Assembly: GCA_902494345.1 (NCBI GenBank)
Contig: CABUSV010000011.1
Coordinates: 16,738-80,737, forward strand
Direction: 5' to 3'
DNA length: 64,000 bases
DNA from: an uncultured Collinsella sp.
GTDB taxonomy: Bacteria; Actinomycetota; Coriobacteriia; Coriobacteriales; Coriobacteriaceae
How positions within the stretch are numbered: position 1 is the stretch's first letter; each line of letters starts with the position of its first letter. The notes under the pieces are model-generated. The model saw only the letters and a list, made by a program, of their open reading frames with translations, was not told where the DNA came from and searched no databases. Positions 9,082-17,633 of this stretch are shown piece by piece. Position numbers and translations under genes: made by a program.

Positions 9082-9102
9082 GGCTATGCTCCTTATGCGG
9101 CG

Positions 9103-9588
9103 CTATTCCCCCCGGCAAGCGCACGCACAGGTGGCGTACTCGGGAAACGCATCGCGGTCGGCGAACTTGGAATCGACGGCCGGGAACTGGCGGTGAGCGA
9201 CGATATCGCCCAGCGAAACGGAATCGAGGTAGTCGCGCATCAGCGCCTGAGCTCCGGCCCACAGGGAATGATAGCAGCACGTACCCATGCGCGCACAGTC
9301 GCCATCGGGCGCAGTGCAATCGTTCATGATGATGGGACCCTGAACGGCCTCAACGACCTGGCAGATGGTGACATCGTCGGGGCTGACCTTAAGACGCATG
9401 CCGCCATGGACGCCACGCAGGCTCTCCACAATACCGGCCTGAACCAAACCATGCTGGATCGAACGGGCAAACGAATACGGGACATTGACCTCTTCGGCGG
9501 CAGTGCGAACAGAAAGCAGGCGCTCCGGATCCTCGGCAAGCATCGCGAGCATGCGAAGGGCGTAATCAGTCTTCCTCGATATGTCCAT
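9103..9588 (-). CDS. Rrf2-family transcriptional regulator
   Basis: 161 aa. The N-terminal winged helix-turn-helix begins 'MDISRKTDYALRMLAML' as in IscR/NsrR/CymR. A mid-protein Cys cluster ('CTAPDGDCARMGTCC') matches the Fe-S-ligating loop of sensing Rrf2 members, suggesting redox, NO or iron-sulfur sensing. The C-terminus has two further Cys. The start is the ATG at 9588, with AAAGGGG. It is followed closely by the mutY-like gene. Whether it regulates that gene or distant targets cannot be told. Confidence 0.85.
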   Translation of the reverse strand: MDISRKTDYALRMLAMLAEDPERLLSVRTAAEEVNVPYSFARSIQHGLVQAGIVESLRGVHGGMRLKVSPDDVTICQVVEAVQGPIIMNDCTAPDGDCARMGTCCYHSLWAGAQALMRDYLDSVSLGDIVAHRQFPAVDSKFADRDAFPEYATCACACRGE

Positions 9589-9892
9589 TTTTCCCCTTTC
9601 AAAGAATAGGAACAGCTCGAACGAGCTCCGGGGCCGAGCTTACGTCGAGACACCAATGACCGTATGGACGCCCAAATTGCAAAATAGGTGCCCACTGAAT
9701 GCCGTGTTTGAAGCCTCTTGCATCAAAAACGACCCACAGTGCAATTCAGTATAACCTGCCCCTACTTCATTGAGCAGGCGTTGCGCAACAAATTCCTTGT
9801 TTGAACCATGTCTCAAGCGGAGCTTGTCCGAGAATTGGAAGGCTTTGGTTTTGGGCGAAAGGAGCCGATGGGATCAAGGTCCTATCAAACGC
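9589..9892. other. Intergenic region upstream of the Rrf2 gene
   Basis: About 300 bp without a credible gene. It must hold the Rrf2/mutY promoter. A loose inverted pair, ACTGAAT and ATTCAGT, occurs near 9696-9750. I see no confident promoter match. Confidence 0.4.
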
Positions 9893-9922
9893 AAAAAACC
9901 ACGTCCGAAGACGTGGTTTTAA
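9893..9922 (-). terminator. Terminator after tRNA-Asp
   Basis: The minus-strand arms AAAACCACGTC and GACGTGGTTTT flank a TTCG tetraloop and run into TTTTTT. A/T runs on both sides could make it bidirectional. Confidence 0.85.
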
Positions 9923-9928
9923 TTGCGT

Positions 9929-10006
<78 letters not shown>

Positions 10007-10114
10007 AGGCAGTCGTTCGCGTTTGTTTCCGCTCGCGTGCGCTGCGGGGATTAGTATACACAGAAGCCTGTCCGGTGCGCAACAACTTTTTTGAAAATAT
10101 TTTTTGGGCCCTCC

Positions 10115-10259
10115 GGGAGGGTCTCCGGGGCCGGCTGGCGCGGGTTAAGTTTGTCGCGAGTTCCGCACGCAAAGGAAAGCACTTAATGTGCTTTCCTTCT
10201 TGCGCAGGACTGTAGAGCAGCAAACTTAACCCGCGCCAGCCGGCCCCGGAGACCCTCCC
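10115..10259. repeat. 145-bp palindromic element with perfect 39-bp arms
   Basis: The left arm 10115-10153 and right arm 10221-10259 are exact reverse complements over 39 bp. Between them is a second hairpin (AAGGAAAGCAC / GTGCTTTCCTT, loop TTAAT). It contains no credible gene. As RNA or as a cruciform it would form a very long, stable stem. It lies between the tRNA-Asp gene and the terminator of the phosphodiesterase gene. Confidence 0.85.
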
Positions 10260-10375
10260 TACCGTCACTATGTTCAACCAGTTTTGCGGGCGTGCGCCGC
10301 TGCGCGGCTAGCCCGCGTGCTCCTCGGCGGGATTGGTCTGATGGATCTTGTTGGGACTCTGCCTTTGGCTCAAAG

Positions 10376-10410
10376 AAAAACGGGAGATGCGATCTGCATC
10401 CCCCGTTTTT
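10376..10410 (-). terminator. Terminator of the phosphodiesterase gene
   Basis: On the minus strand, AAAAACGGG and GATGC arms pair with GCATC and CCGTTTTT, ending in a run of five T. It starts a few bases after the stop codon at 10418. Confidence 0.8.
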
Positions 10411-10417
10411 GTTGCGA

Positions 10418-10885
10418 TTAGCCCAAGTCAATAAATTTGGTGCTCAGGATCTTGCCATCTTTTACGAGCATTCTGGCCATGGTGGGGCCTCTGGTGCCTC
10501 TGGGGTAGCTAGCACTGCCGGGATTGAGGACCAGGCAGCGGCCTACTTGCGCTTCTTTGGTTACGTGGGTGTGACCGTTGATGGCTACGTCTACGGATCC
10601 CACGGGCAGGTCTTCGCGGTAGTGGGCTACGGCGAATTTGAGGCCTTCGTAGGTAAAGAGCGCAAGACGGTCTACATCCGGGCCGTAGTCGCGGTAGTAG
10701 TCGTTGTTTCCTAGGACCGCTCGCACGGGGGCGATGGTGCATAGATGCTCGTAATCCATCTCTGAGGTGAGGTCTCCGGCATGGATGATCAGATCTGCAC
10801 CCTTGAGCTCGTCCAAAAGCGCGGGCGAAAGATAGCCGTGGGTGTCCGAGATGATGTCGATGCGCTTGGCGCTTGCACTGTTCAT
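10418..10885 (-). CDS. YfcE/MJ0936-type metallophosphoesterase
   Basis: 155 aa, typical length. It shows the complete calcineurin-like metal-binding set in order: 'SDTHG', 'HAGD', 'GNND', an 'AHYRE' His near the middle and 'NGHTHV'. Family members hydrolyse phosphodiesters in vitro, and physiological substrates are usually unknown. The start is the ATG at 10885, with AGAAGGGA upstream. It is followed by a strong terminator and preceded by the hairpin that ends the two-component operon, so it is probably an independent unit. Confidence 0.9.
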   Translation of the reverse strand: MNSASAKRIDIISDTHGYLSPALLDELKGADLIIHAGDLTSEMDYEHLCTIAPVRAVLGNNDYYRDYGPDVDRLALFTYEGLKFAVAHYREDLPVGSVDVAINGHTHVTKEAQVGRCLVLNPGSASYPRGTRGPTMARMLVKDGKILSTKFIDLG

Positions 10886-10929
10886 GGGATCCCTTCTGCA
10901 AAACCGATTCGGCGTATATAAAACCCCAC

Positions 10930-10966
10930 GGCTCCGCAGACAATTGGTCTACAGGGCTGCGGGGCC
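10930..10966 (-). terminator. Terminator of the first LytTR operon
   Basis: A 10-bp stem (GGCCCCGCAG / CTGCGGAGCC, one G-T pair) on the minus strand is followed by GTGGGGTTTTAT. It lies just after the response regulator stop at 10973. Confidence 0.6.
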
Positions 10967-10972
10967 AGTGCG

Positions 10973-11689
10973 CTAGAGGCTCAGGGCCTTCTTGAGCGGC
11001 ACAACGCGGCGGCGCGAGACCGGCACGCGTTCGTCGACGCCCGTAATGCCCAGTTGGATAGCGCCCGAGGGCACGGTCTCGACATCCGTGACGCACGCCA
11101 AGTTGACGATATAGCGGCGATGAACGCGAAAGAAGCCAAAGTCGCAAAGCTTGGCCTCGAACTGCGCCAGCGAAGTCGTCGATAGAAAACGATCATCGAT
11201 GGTATAGATACAGGAGTAATCGTCCTTGGCCATGATGAAGCGGATGTCATCCACGGGAATGAGGACCTTACGGCCGCCCTTTTCCACCGGAATGCGCTCG
11301 ATGGTGGCTTTGCTGTCCGTGACGGGCTTGGCGTGCTGCATGACCTTCTCGATCGCGCGATCCAGGCGCGCCTCCTCAACCGGCTTCATGAGGTAATCGA
11401 CGGCATCTACGTCGAACGCCTCGACGGCATGATCGCTATACGCGGTCACAAACACAATCGCCGGCGGATTCTTAAGCTTATGCAGTGCCTCGGCAAGCTG
11501 CAGACCAGAAGCGCCGGGCATCGAGATATCGAGAAATACGACATCGACGCGGCTTTCCATCAACATCTCAATGGCGGAGCGGACGCTCGACGCCTCAGTG
11601 ATCGTGCCGATCTTGCCCGTCTGCTCGAGCAAGAAGCGAAGTTCCGAACGGGCCGGGGCCTCATCATCCACAATCATCGCACGCAGCAT
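10973..11689 (-). CDS. LytTR-family response regulator
   Basis: 238 aa. The N-terminal receiver has the acidic pair 'VDDE', the phospho-accepting Asp in 'VVFLDISMPG' and the Lys of 'YLMKPVEEARLD'. The C-terminal LytTR DNA-binding domain has 'RRYIVNLACVTDVE' and a basic 'VPVSRRRVVPLKKAL' end. The start is the ATG at 11689, with AAAGG upstream; an upstream in-frame ATG at 11713 is less well placed. It is co-transcribed with the sensor kinase upstream (72-nt gap) and the glycosyltransferase before that. The targets are likely cell-envelope or transport genes, by family analogy only. Confidence 0.92.
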   Translation of the reverse strand: MLRAMIVDDEAPARSELRFLLEQTGKIGTITEASSVRSAIEMLMESRVDVVFLDISMPGASGLQLAEALHKLKNPPAIVFVTAYSDHAVEAFDVDAVDYLMKPVEEARLDRAIEKVMQHAKPVTDSKATIERIPVEKGGRKVLIPVDDIRFIMAKDDYSCIYTIDDRFLSTTSLAQFEAKLCDFGFFRVHRRYIVNLACVTDVETVPSGAIQLGITGVDERVPVSRRRVVPLKKALSL

Positions 11690-11761
11690 AGGGATTAAAC
11701 CTTTCGTCAACAAACTACGCTGGGCATCTGCCGCTTGGCGTTGAGCCCATAGCCTTTCATT

Positions 11762-13105
11762 TTACTCTTGAATGTCAAAGATGCTCTCTGACAAATCAAG
11801 ATGCAGGAGCACTTTGGTGCCCTTGCCCGGCGCCGATTCGACGCGCGTATAAGAGTGCGGTCCATAAAAGCGATGGATGCGCTCAGAAATATTGTGCATA
11901 GCCACGCCGGCGCCGCCGCCTTGCGGGGAGCTGGCATCGGGACGGGCGGAGCGATCATCAAACAGCCTGGCGGCGGTGCCCTCGTCCATGCCCACACCGT
12001 TGTCGGCCACGGCAATCAGGATTGCGTCGTCGCCGTCTTGATGGACGGTCACGTCGATCCGCAGGGCACCGTCATCGCCCATGCCATGCCGCACGGCGTT
12101 CTCGACGATGGGCTGGATTACAAAGGCCGGGACCAACGTGTCCTCGACATCCTCGGAGACATCGAAGGTCGCCAGCACGCGGTCCTCGCCAAAGCGCGCC
12201 TTCTCAAACGTCAGGTAGCGCTTGGTCTGGGCAACCTCACGCGAGACCTGGATAAGCGACCCCGAGTTGTCGAGCGTGGCGCGGTAGAACGAGGAGAACT
12301 CGCGCAGCAGCTCGCGGGCGCGTAGCGGGTCAGTACGCGTAAACGACGCGATGGTGTTGAGCGTGTTGAACAGGAAGTGCGGGTTGATCTGCGCCTGCAG
12401 GGCGCGCACCTCGGCACGGGCCGTGAGCTCCTTTTGCACCTCGAGCTCGTGGATGGCGAGCTGCGTGGACAGGATCTCGGCAAAGCCCGAGGCGAGCGCA
12501 TACTGGGTGCGATCGACGGCACGCGGGGTCTTGTAGTAGAACTTGAGCGTGCCGACGGTGCGGTCGCCCACCTTGATGGGCGCGATGATACCGGCGGGAA
12601 CATGGTTGTGTGATCCATCCGAACCCACCACGTCCACCACGCGGTTGAATGACTGCACGATGCCGTGCTCGATAACGTAGCGCGTGGCAAGTGTGTGGAT
12701 GGGTGAATCGGGCAGCAGCTTTTCCTCAAACTCGCCCGCGCAGGCCAGTACGTTGCTCTCATCGGTGATGACAACGGTCATGGCACGTGTCTCGGGCAAA
12801 ATGCGCTGGCACACCAGACGCGCCGACTCCTGCGTCAGGCCGCCTTTGATGTCCTCGAGCATGGCAGAGGCCACCGAAAGCGTCTCTTCGGTGTACTGCG
12901 AACGCACCGAATCGGGATTGAGCGTCAAAAAGATAAAAATGCACAGTAAGATGCACAGCGGTGCGCAGGCGACCACGGTCGCGATTGGCTCGATTCCAGT
13001 CGCCAGGGCAAAAACAAAGTACATCAGCACAAAAATGGCGCAGACAACAGCGATCACGCGAAAGATTGATATTGAATTATCGCGCTGGGCGCGGCGGTCA
13101 ATCAT
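11762..13105 (-). CDS. LytS-like sensor histidine kinase
   Basis: 447 aa. Two membrane segments lie near residues 15-60, then a GAF-like sensor region, then the LytS-type kinase with phospho-accepting His in 'QAQINPHFLFNTLNTI', the N box 'QPIVENAVRHG' and the G boxes 'VADNGVGM' and 'GGGAGVAMHNI'. It signals to the LytTR regulator downstream. Its ATG overlaps the glycosyltransferase stop by 4 nt (ATGA), so translation is coupled. It is paralogous to the kinase at 17.6-19.0 kb. The ligand is unknown. Confidence 0.92.
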   Translation of the reverse strand: MIDRRAQRDNSISIFRVIAVVCAIFVLMYFVFALATGIEPIATVVACAPLCILLCIFIFLTLNPDSVRSQYTEETLSVASAMLEDIKGGLTQESARLVCQRILPETRAMTVVITDESNVLACAGEFEEKLLPDSPIHTLATRYVIEHGIVQSFNRVVDVVGSDGSHNHVPAGIIAPIKVGDRTVGTLKFYYKTPRAVDRTQYALASGFAEILSTQLAIHELEVQKELTARAEVRALQAQINPHFLFNTLNTIASFTRTDPLRARELLREFSSFYRATLDNSGSLIQVSREVAQTKRYLTFEKARFGEDRVLATFDVSEDVEDTLVPAFVIQPIVENAVRHGMGDDGALRIDVTVHQDGDDAILIAVADNGVGMDEGTAARLFDDRSARPDASSPQGGGAGVAMHNISERIHRFYGPHSYTRVESAPGKGTKVLLHLDLSESIFDIQE

Positions 13106-14289
13106 TCAGCCCCCTCCAGGATGCTAATCAGTTGTGCGTCGCGCCAAAGTTCGTCCATGATCTTGGGCCAGAAGCTCTGGAAACGCAGATAGCTTGCGGC
13201 GTTTTGGCGCGCGTAGGTCTTGGCCTCGTCAATACCGTGGCGCCAAATGCGTAGATACCCCTCGTGCTCGCGGGTAAACAGGCTGCGGACCATGGCGGTC
13301 TTGCGCACTCGGTCGTCGAGCTCGCGCGAAATCCACGGACCCGGATAGGGCATGAGTGATGCGGCCGTAACCGGAATGAGCTCCTTTTGGTGCGCAGCGA
13401 ACGTCAGCTTGGCCCGCTCGTAGTACCAACGGTACACGTCCTGCATAAAGCGCGGCGAGCGCTTCTCGGACTCGGGCGGCAGGTGACGAACGGTCCACTC
13501 GTTGTCAAACCATACGTCGTAGCCAAACATGCGCATGTTAAAGAGGTAGTCCAGGTCCTCGCCGCGGGTGATAAACGGGTCAAACGCCACACGGGTAAAG
13601 GCGCGGGCGTGCAGGGCCATCAGGCCGCCGCACACGTAATTGGAGCGCGAGATGCGGGTGCCCGAGAGTGCCTTTTTCATCCAACGATTAAACTCGATGC
13701 GCTTGGTCCACCAACGATGGCAAATGCCTGCTTTGTCCGTGGGAGCCAGCGGCGACCCGTCGCGATCGTAAAAGTATCCGCTCTTGACTAAAATCGGCAG
13801 GCCCTGACGCGTCTGCTGGCCCAGCGCATAGGTCGCACGTTTCATGAAGTCGGCATCGATGACGGTCTCGTCGTCATCCAAAAACACAACCGCGTCGTGC
13901 CCCAGCACCGCCGCGCAGGCAAGACCCATGTTGCGGATGGCGCCGTAGCCGCGCAGGCTCACGCACTCGCCCGAGCCCTTGGGCGCAATCTGTGCCACGC
14001 GGTCGGCAACACGCGAAGCCTGAGTATTGGTAACGATGGTGACCTTGAGTGTGGGATGCGCATGAACGATTTCGTGCACGCGATGGGATACGTCGGCCGT
14101 GGCGGAAACCGGACAGACCACCAAGAGAATAATGCGCGGAATGTCGCGCACCTGCTCGAGCGAAGTCAGGCAGCGATCGAGTTCCGGGTTGGCGGCATTG
14201 AGCGACGTCGAGTGATCGTAGGTGCCGGGAGCGCTTGCTTGGATATCATCGCCCGCCCAATATGTTGGGATCACAACCGTGGCGTTCAA
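13102..14289 (-). CDS. Family 2 glycosyltransferase
   Basis: 395 aa from a TTG start. It opens with 'NATVVIPTYW', typical of GT-A enzymes, has a nucleotide-sugar/metal DXD motif in 'VVFLDDDETV', and 'ITRGEDLDYLF' further on. There is no membrane segment, so it is probably a cytosolic or peripheral sugar transferase. Start choice: AAGGAGG sits 7 nt before a TTG at 14289. An ATG at 14334 would fall inside the terminator hairpin of the upstream gene, so it is rejected. It is coupled by a 4-nt overlap to the LytS-like kinase, an unusual pairing. The acceptor is unknown. Confidence 0.85.
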   Translation of the reverse strand: MNATVVIPTYWAGDDIQASAPGTYDHSTSLNAANPELDRCLTSLEQVRDIPRIILLVVCPVSATADVSHRVHEIVHAHPTLKVTIVTNTQASRVADRVAQIAPKGSGECVSLRGYGAIRNMGLACAAVLGHDAVVFLDDDETVIDADFMKRATYALGQQTRQGLPILVKSGYFYDRDGSPLAPTDKAGICHRWWTKRIEFNRWMKKALSGTRISRSNYVCGGLMALHARAFTRVAFDPFITRGEDLDYLFNMRMFGYDVWFDNEWTVRHLPPESEKRSPRFMQDVYRWYYERAKLTFAAHQKELIPVTAASLMPYPGPWISRELDDRVRKTAMVRSLFTREHEGYLRIWRHGIDEAKTYARQNAASYLRFQSFWPKIMDELWRDAQLISILEGAE

Positions 14290-14311
14290 ACCTTTACCCT
14301 CCTTGCAACAC

Positions 14312-14350
14312 AAAAACGGGGCGCCGCCAAACACAGGCGACGCCCCGCGA
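14312..14350 (-). terminator. Terminator of the Atg22-like MFS gene
   Basis: The minus-strand stem CGGGGCGTCGCC / GGCGGCGCCCCG with a short loop is followed by TTTTT. It overlaps the region just upstream of the glycosyltransferase ribosome site. Confidence 0.8.
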
Positions 14351-14471
14351 CCTAGCTGGTTCCATCATACCCACTTGGGCTAAACATTGTTCGGGAGTCA
14401 GAATGATTTATGCGGCTACTCCCAAAAGAGTACTGCAGATAGGCACAATTGCTGTACTGAGCCCGGTTGCC

Positions 14472-15722
14472 TTACGCCGCCGCCTGAGCCATGCGGGACA
14501 GACGGACCAGCAGCACAAAGCCAAGCACCAGCAGCACGCCGATGGAAAGGACGCCCAACGACGGGTTTCCGGTCAGCGAGGTGACGACCGACACCAGGAA
14601 GGTGCCCATCACGCTTGCGTAGCGGCCAAAGATATCAAAGAAGCCGTAGTACTCGTTGGACTTTTCCTTGGGGATGATGCGGCCAAAATAGCTGCGGCTG
14701 AGCGCCTGCACGCCACCCTGGAACAAGCCAACCAAAATGGCGAGCACCCAGAACTCAAAGGCAGTCTTGAGGAAAAACGCGGCAAAGAGCACGATGCCCA
14801 TGTAGGCGGCGACGGCCACCATGATCATGTTGAGCGTGCCCACGCGACCGGCGAGCTTGCCGTAGATGATGGCGGACGGGAAAGCGACGAACTGCGTGAC
14901 GAGCAGTGCCAGCACCAGCTGGGTCGAATCGATGCCCAAAGCCGAGCCGTAGCTGGTTGCCATGGAGATGACCGTATGGACACCATCGATGTAGAAGAAG
15001 AACGCGATCATATACAGAAGGATGGTCTTGTTGCTGGCGATCTCGCGCATGGTATGCCCGACCTCGGAGAACACGCCACCCACAATGTGATCGAGACTGT
15101 CCTGGGGACCACGCTCGCGACCGTATTTTTGCTTATAGGTGCGGATGAGTGGCAAGGTAAAGATGAGCCACCAGGCACCGGTGATGATAAACGACAGGCG
15201 CGTCGCCAGCATGGTGGGGATGCCGAGGGCGGGACCGCCCATAATGAGCGCCAGGCAGACGATGAACGGAACGGTGGAGCCGATATAGCCCCAGGCGAAG
15301 CCCGAGCTCGACACAGCATCCATACGCTCGTCGGTAGTGATGTCGGGCAGCATGGCGTCGTAGAACGTCATGGACGAGTTGAGGCCGATGGTGCACAGCA
15401 CGTAGACGGTCAAAAACGCCATCGCGGACATGGGGATGGCCTGCGCAAAGCAAAGCACGAGGCCCGTAAGGAAAAAGCCCATGAAGAACTTGATCTTGTT
15501 GCCGGCGTAGTCGGCAAGTGCACCCAGAACGGGCATGAGCATGGCAATGACCAACGAGGCGATCGTCTGCGCGTTGCCCCAGGCAACCACCAGGTCGGCC
15601 GAAGAAGCGCCGGTATTGATTGCATTGAAGTAGATGGGCACCACCGAGGTATTGAGCAGCACGAGGGCCGAGTTGCCCACATCGTACATAACCCAGTTAC
15701 GCTCGAGCTTGGTGTATTTCAT
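14472..15722 (-). CDS. MFS transporter, Atg22/UMF1-like family
   Basis: 416 aa with about 12 membrane segments. The start 'LERNWVMYDVGNSAL' and 'SGFAWGYIGS' are hallmarks of the Atg22/UMF1 branch of the major facilitator superfamily, whose yeast member effluxes amino acids from the vacuole. Bacterial substrates are mostly unknown. The start is the ATG at 15722, with GAAGGGG upstream. It ends at a strong terminator, and about 100 bp separate it from the upstream phospholipase-like gene. Confidence 0.88.
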   Translation of the reverse strand: MKYTKLERNWVMYDVGNSALVLLNTSVVPIYFNAINTGASSADLVVAWGNAQTIASLVIAMLMPVLGALADYAGNKIKFFMGFFLTGLVLCFAQAIPMSAMAFLTVYVLCTIGLNSSMTFYDAMLPDITTDERMDAVSSSGFAWGYIGSTVPFIVCLALIMGGPALGIPTMLATRLSFIITGAWWLIFTLPLIRTYKQKYGRERGPQDSLDHIVGGVFSEVGHTMREIASNKTILLYMIAFFFYIDGVHTVISMATSYGSALGIDSTQLVLALLVTQFVAFPSAIIYGKLAGRVGTLNMIMVAVAAYMGIVLFAAFFLKTAFEFWVLAILVGLFQGGVQALSRSYFGRIIPKEKSNEYYGFFDIFGRYASVMGTFLVSVVTSLTGNPSLGVLSIGVLLVLGFVLLVRLSRMAQAAA

Positions 15723-15823
15723 GGACAGGGCCCCTTCGTATTCGCCCGATATGCAGTTAGTTCATCGTACTCCAATTGTCCAGAGGCGCCGGTAAGGATT
15801 CGGCAAAGGAGCACGCACGATCC

Positions 15824-16768
15824 CTACTCCTCGCGGTCGAACTCTTCGTCGGCGCCAAGCACGCGGCCGCTGTAATTAACGTGGTTGGTCACGGCTTCCA
15901 TATCGCCGGTCTCGATAAAGCGGGCAACCGTGCACTCGTAATCGAGCAGCGCGCGGTCAAAGACCTCGGGGAAGCTCTCGGTCGAGACTTCATCGGTAAA
16001 GGGGTTCTTCCATGCCAAGTGGCCCAGGTTGCCGGTACGCTCGGGCAGCTCGGTCGTCACGCGGTGCGCAAGGCCGTCGAGCAGCGAATAATCGTGCACC
16101 AAGCCCTCGAGCAGGGCAATCGCGCGCGTCTTGGCCGAACCGGCCGGCTCGATAGTACGGTAGAGCATCTGCATGTCCGAGACGGCGCCGGCGTACTCCC
16201 CCGCCGGGATGTCGATACTGTACACGCGCCCGGCAACGTAGCTCATCAGCACGCCGGCAACGCGATTGATGCGGTCGGTAGTGACGATCTCGCCCGCCGG
16301 CGGATAATCCTCGACCGTTGCCCCATCGCGCTTGAGCTGCAGCATCAGCACGTCCAGGTCGCTTTCGAGCACGGCGTGAACTTGGCTGCCCGAAGCCTCG
16401 AGCTCGGGGTCAGAATCAACAATGCCAAACTGCTGCTCGTAGACAAAGGGGTGGGCATTGCGATCGAGCACATAGTGCGACAGCAGGCCCAGCGCAAAGG
16501 CGCGACCCAGATTGGCATCGCGCGGCTGCAGGTGCGACACGCCGTCGCGCAGGCACGAGAACTGGCGCGACATGCGCGAGCGGTGCATGACCTGAGCAAG
16601 CGACGTACAGTCGGAAATGCGCGGCGTGAGTATGTGGAAAAAAAACGGGTCGGGACCTTGGTTTCCCAGGATAAAGGCGATGCGCTCCTCGTCGGACGTG
16701 ATAACGTCCTGCGGAAGACGGTCGATGCTTTCCTCGCCAAACAGATGATGCGTAATGAGCGCGGGCAT
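15824..16768 (-). CDS. Zinc-dependent phospholipase C-like protein
   Basis: 314 aa. 'ITHHLFGEES' at the N-terminus, 'FILGNQGPDPFFF' and 'HYVLDRNAHPFVYEQ' match the His/Asp metal-ligand pattern of the bacterial zinc phospholipase C/S1-P1 nuclease fold. No signal peptide is evident, so unlike secreted toxins it looks cytosolic and its substrate is uncertain. The start is the ATG at 16768, with AAAGGAAC. It lies between the MFS gene and the second LytTR regulator on the same strand. It is a family-level call only. Confidence 0.75.
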   Translation of the reverse strand: MPALITHHLFGEESIDRLPQDVITSDEERIAFILGNQGPDPFFFHILTPRISDCTSLAQVMHRSRMSRQFSCLRDGVSHLQPRDANLGRAFALGLLSHYVLDRNAHPFVYEQQFGIVDSDPELEASGSQVHAVLESDLDVLMLQLKRDGATVEDYPPAGEIVTTDRINRVAGVLMSYVAGRVYSIDIPAGEYAGAVSDMQMLYRTIEPAGSAKTRAIALLEGLVHDYSLLDGLAHRVTTELPERTGNLGHLAWKNPFTDEVSTESFPEVFDRALLDYECTVARFIETGDMEAVTNHVNYSGRVLGADEEFDREE

Positions 16769-16860
16769 ATTGTTCCTTTCGATTTCATTCGATGCAATCC
16801 ATTATGCCCACCGTACAGTCATGCCAAACCTGCGGTGGTAAACGATGGCATGCAGGCCGA

Positions 16861-17595
16861 CTACGCTAGCCCCAAGTGCGATTTGACCTCGGCAGCGCGA
16901 CGGCGTGAAACGGGCACCGTCGAGCTCACACGGTCGAGCCTGAGCTCCATCAGGCCCGTGGAGCCGATCTCGACATTATGCACGTCTTCCAAATTAACCA
17001 GATAGCTGCGATGGACGCGGATAAAGCCCTCGGAGGCCAGGCGCCGCTCGAGCGAGGAAATCGACTCATTGATCAGGTATGTTCCCTCGGCGCAGACGGC
17101 GTTGCAAAAATCGGCGCGCGCCTCAAAGTAGCAGACATCCGCCACGGGAATGAACACCCTTTTGCCCCCGCGATCCACCGTCAGGCGCAAAGGCTGGCGC
17201 GGAGCATGGACGACACGACGAGCACCCAGGGCAGTCTCGATCTTGTCGAGTGCCTTTGACAGGCGGGCATCCTCCACCGGTTTGACGACGTAATCGACCG
17301 CATCGAGGTTATAGGCATCGGCCGCATACTCGGCAAATGCCGTCACAAACACCACGACCGGCGGCGTCTTTAGGTTCTGCAGCGTCTCGGCAAGCTCAAT
17401 TCCCGAGCGACCGGGCATGGTAATGTCTAAAAACAGCACGTCGGGCTTGTTCGACAGAATCGACTCCACGGCTTCGGTGACATTGCCCGCCTCGGCAATC
17501 TGACCCACACGCGTATCCTGTTCCAACAGATAGCGTAGCTCAGCCCTAATGGGAGGCTCGTCATCAACCACCAAGATGTTCCAGCCCTCGGACAT
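16861..17595 (-). CDS. LytTR-family response regulator (second system)
   Basis: 244 aa. The receiver has 'VVDDEPPIRAELRYLLEQ', the phospho-accepting Asp in 'VLFLDITMPGRSG' and Lys in 'YVVKPVEDARLS'; the LytTR domain has 'IRVHRSYLVNLEDVH' and a terminal 'VPVSRRRAAEVKSHL'. It is closely similar in layout to the regulator at 11 kb, pointing to duplication. The start is the ATG at 17595, with GAGGGG. It follows the sensor kinase by 38 nt. Confidence 0.92.
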   Translation of the reverse strand: MSEGWNILVVDDEPPIRAELRYLLEQDTRVGQIAEAGNVTEAVESILSNKPDVLFLDITMPGRSGIELAETLQNLKTPPVVVFVTAFAEYAADAYNLDAVDYVVKPVEDARLSKALDKIETALGARRVVHAPRQPLRLTVDRGGKRVFIPVADVCYFEARADFCNAVCAEGTYLINESISSLERRLASEGFIRVHRSYLVNLEDVHNVEIGSTGLMELRLDRVSSTVPVSRRRAAEVKSHLGLA

Positions 17596-17633
17596 ATGCG
17601 CTTCCCCTCTTTTTCTCTCAATCCAACCGTATG

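Noticed and set aside
14235..15875. A 546-codon plus-strand frame opposite the MFS transporter
   Set aside because: The composition is His/Gln/Glu/Arg-rich without hydrophobic cores, and it is fully overlapped by a clear membrane transporter on the minus strand.
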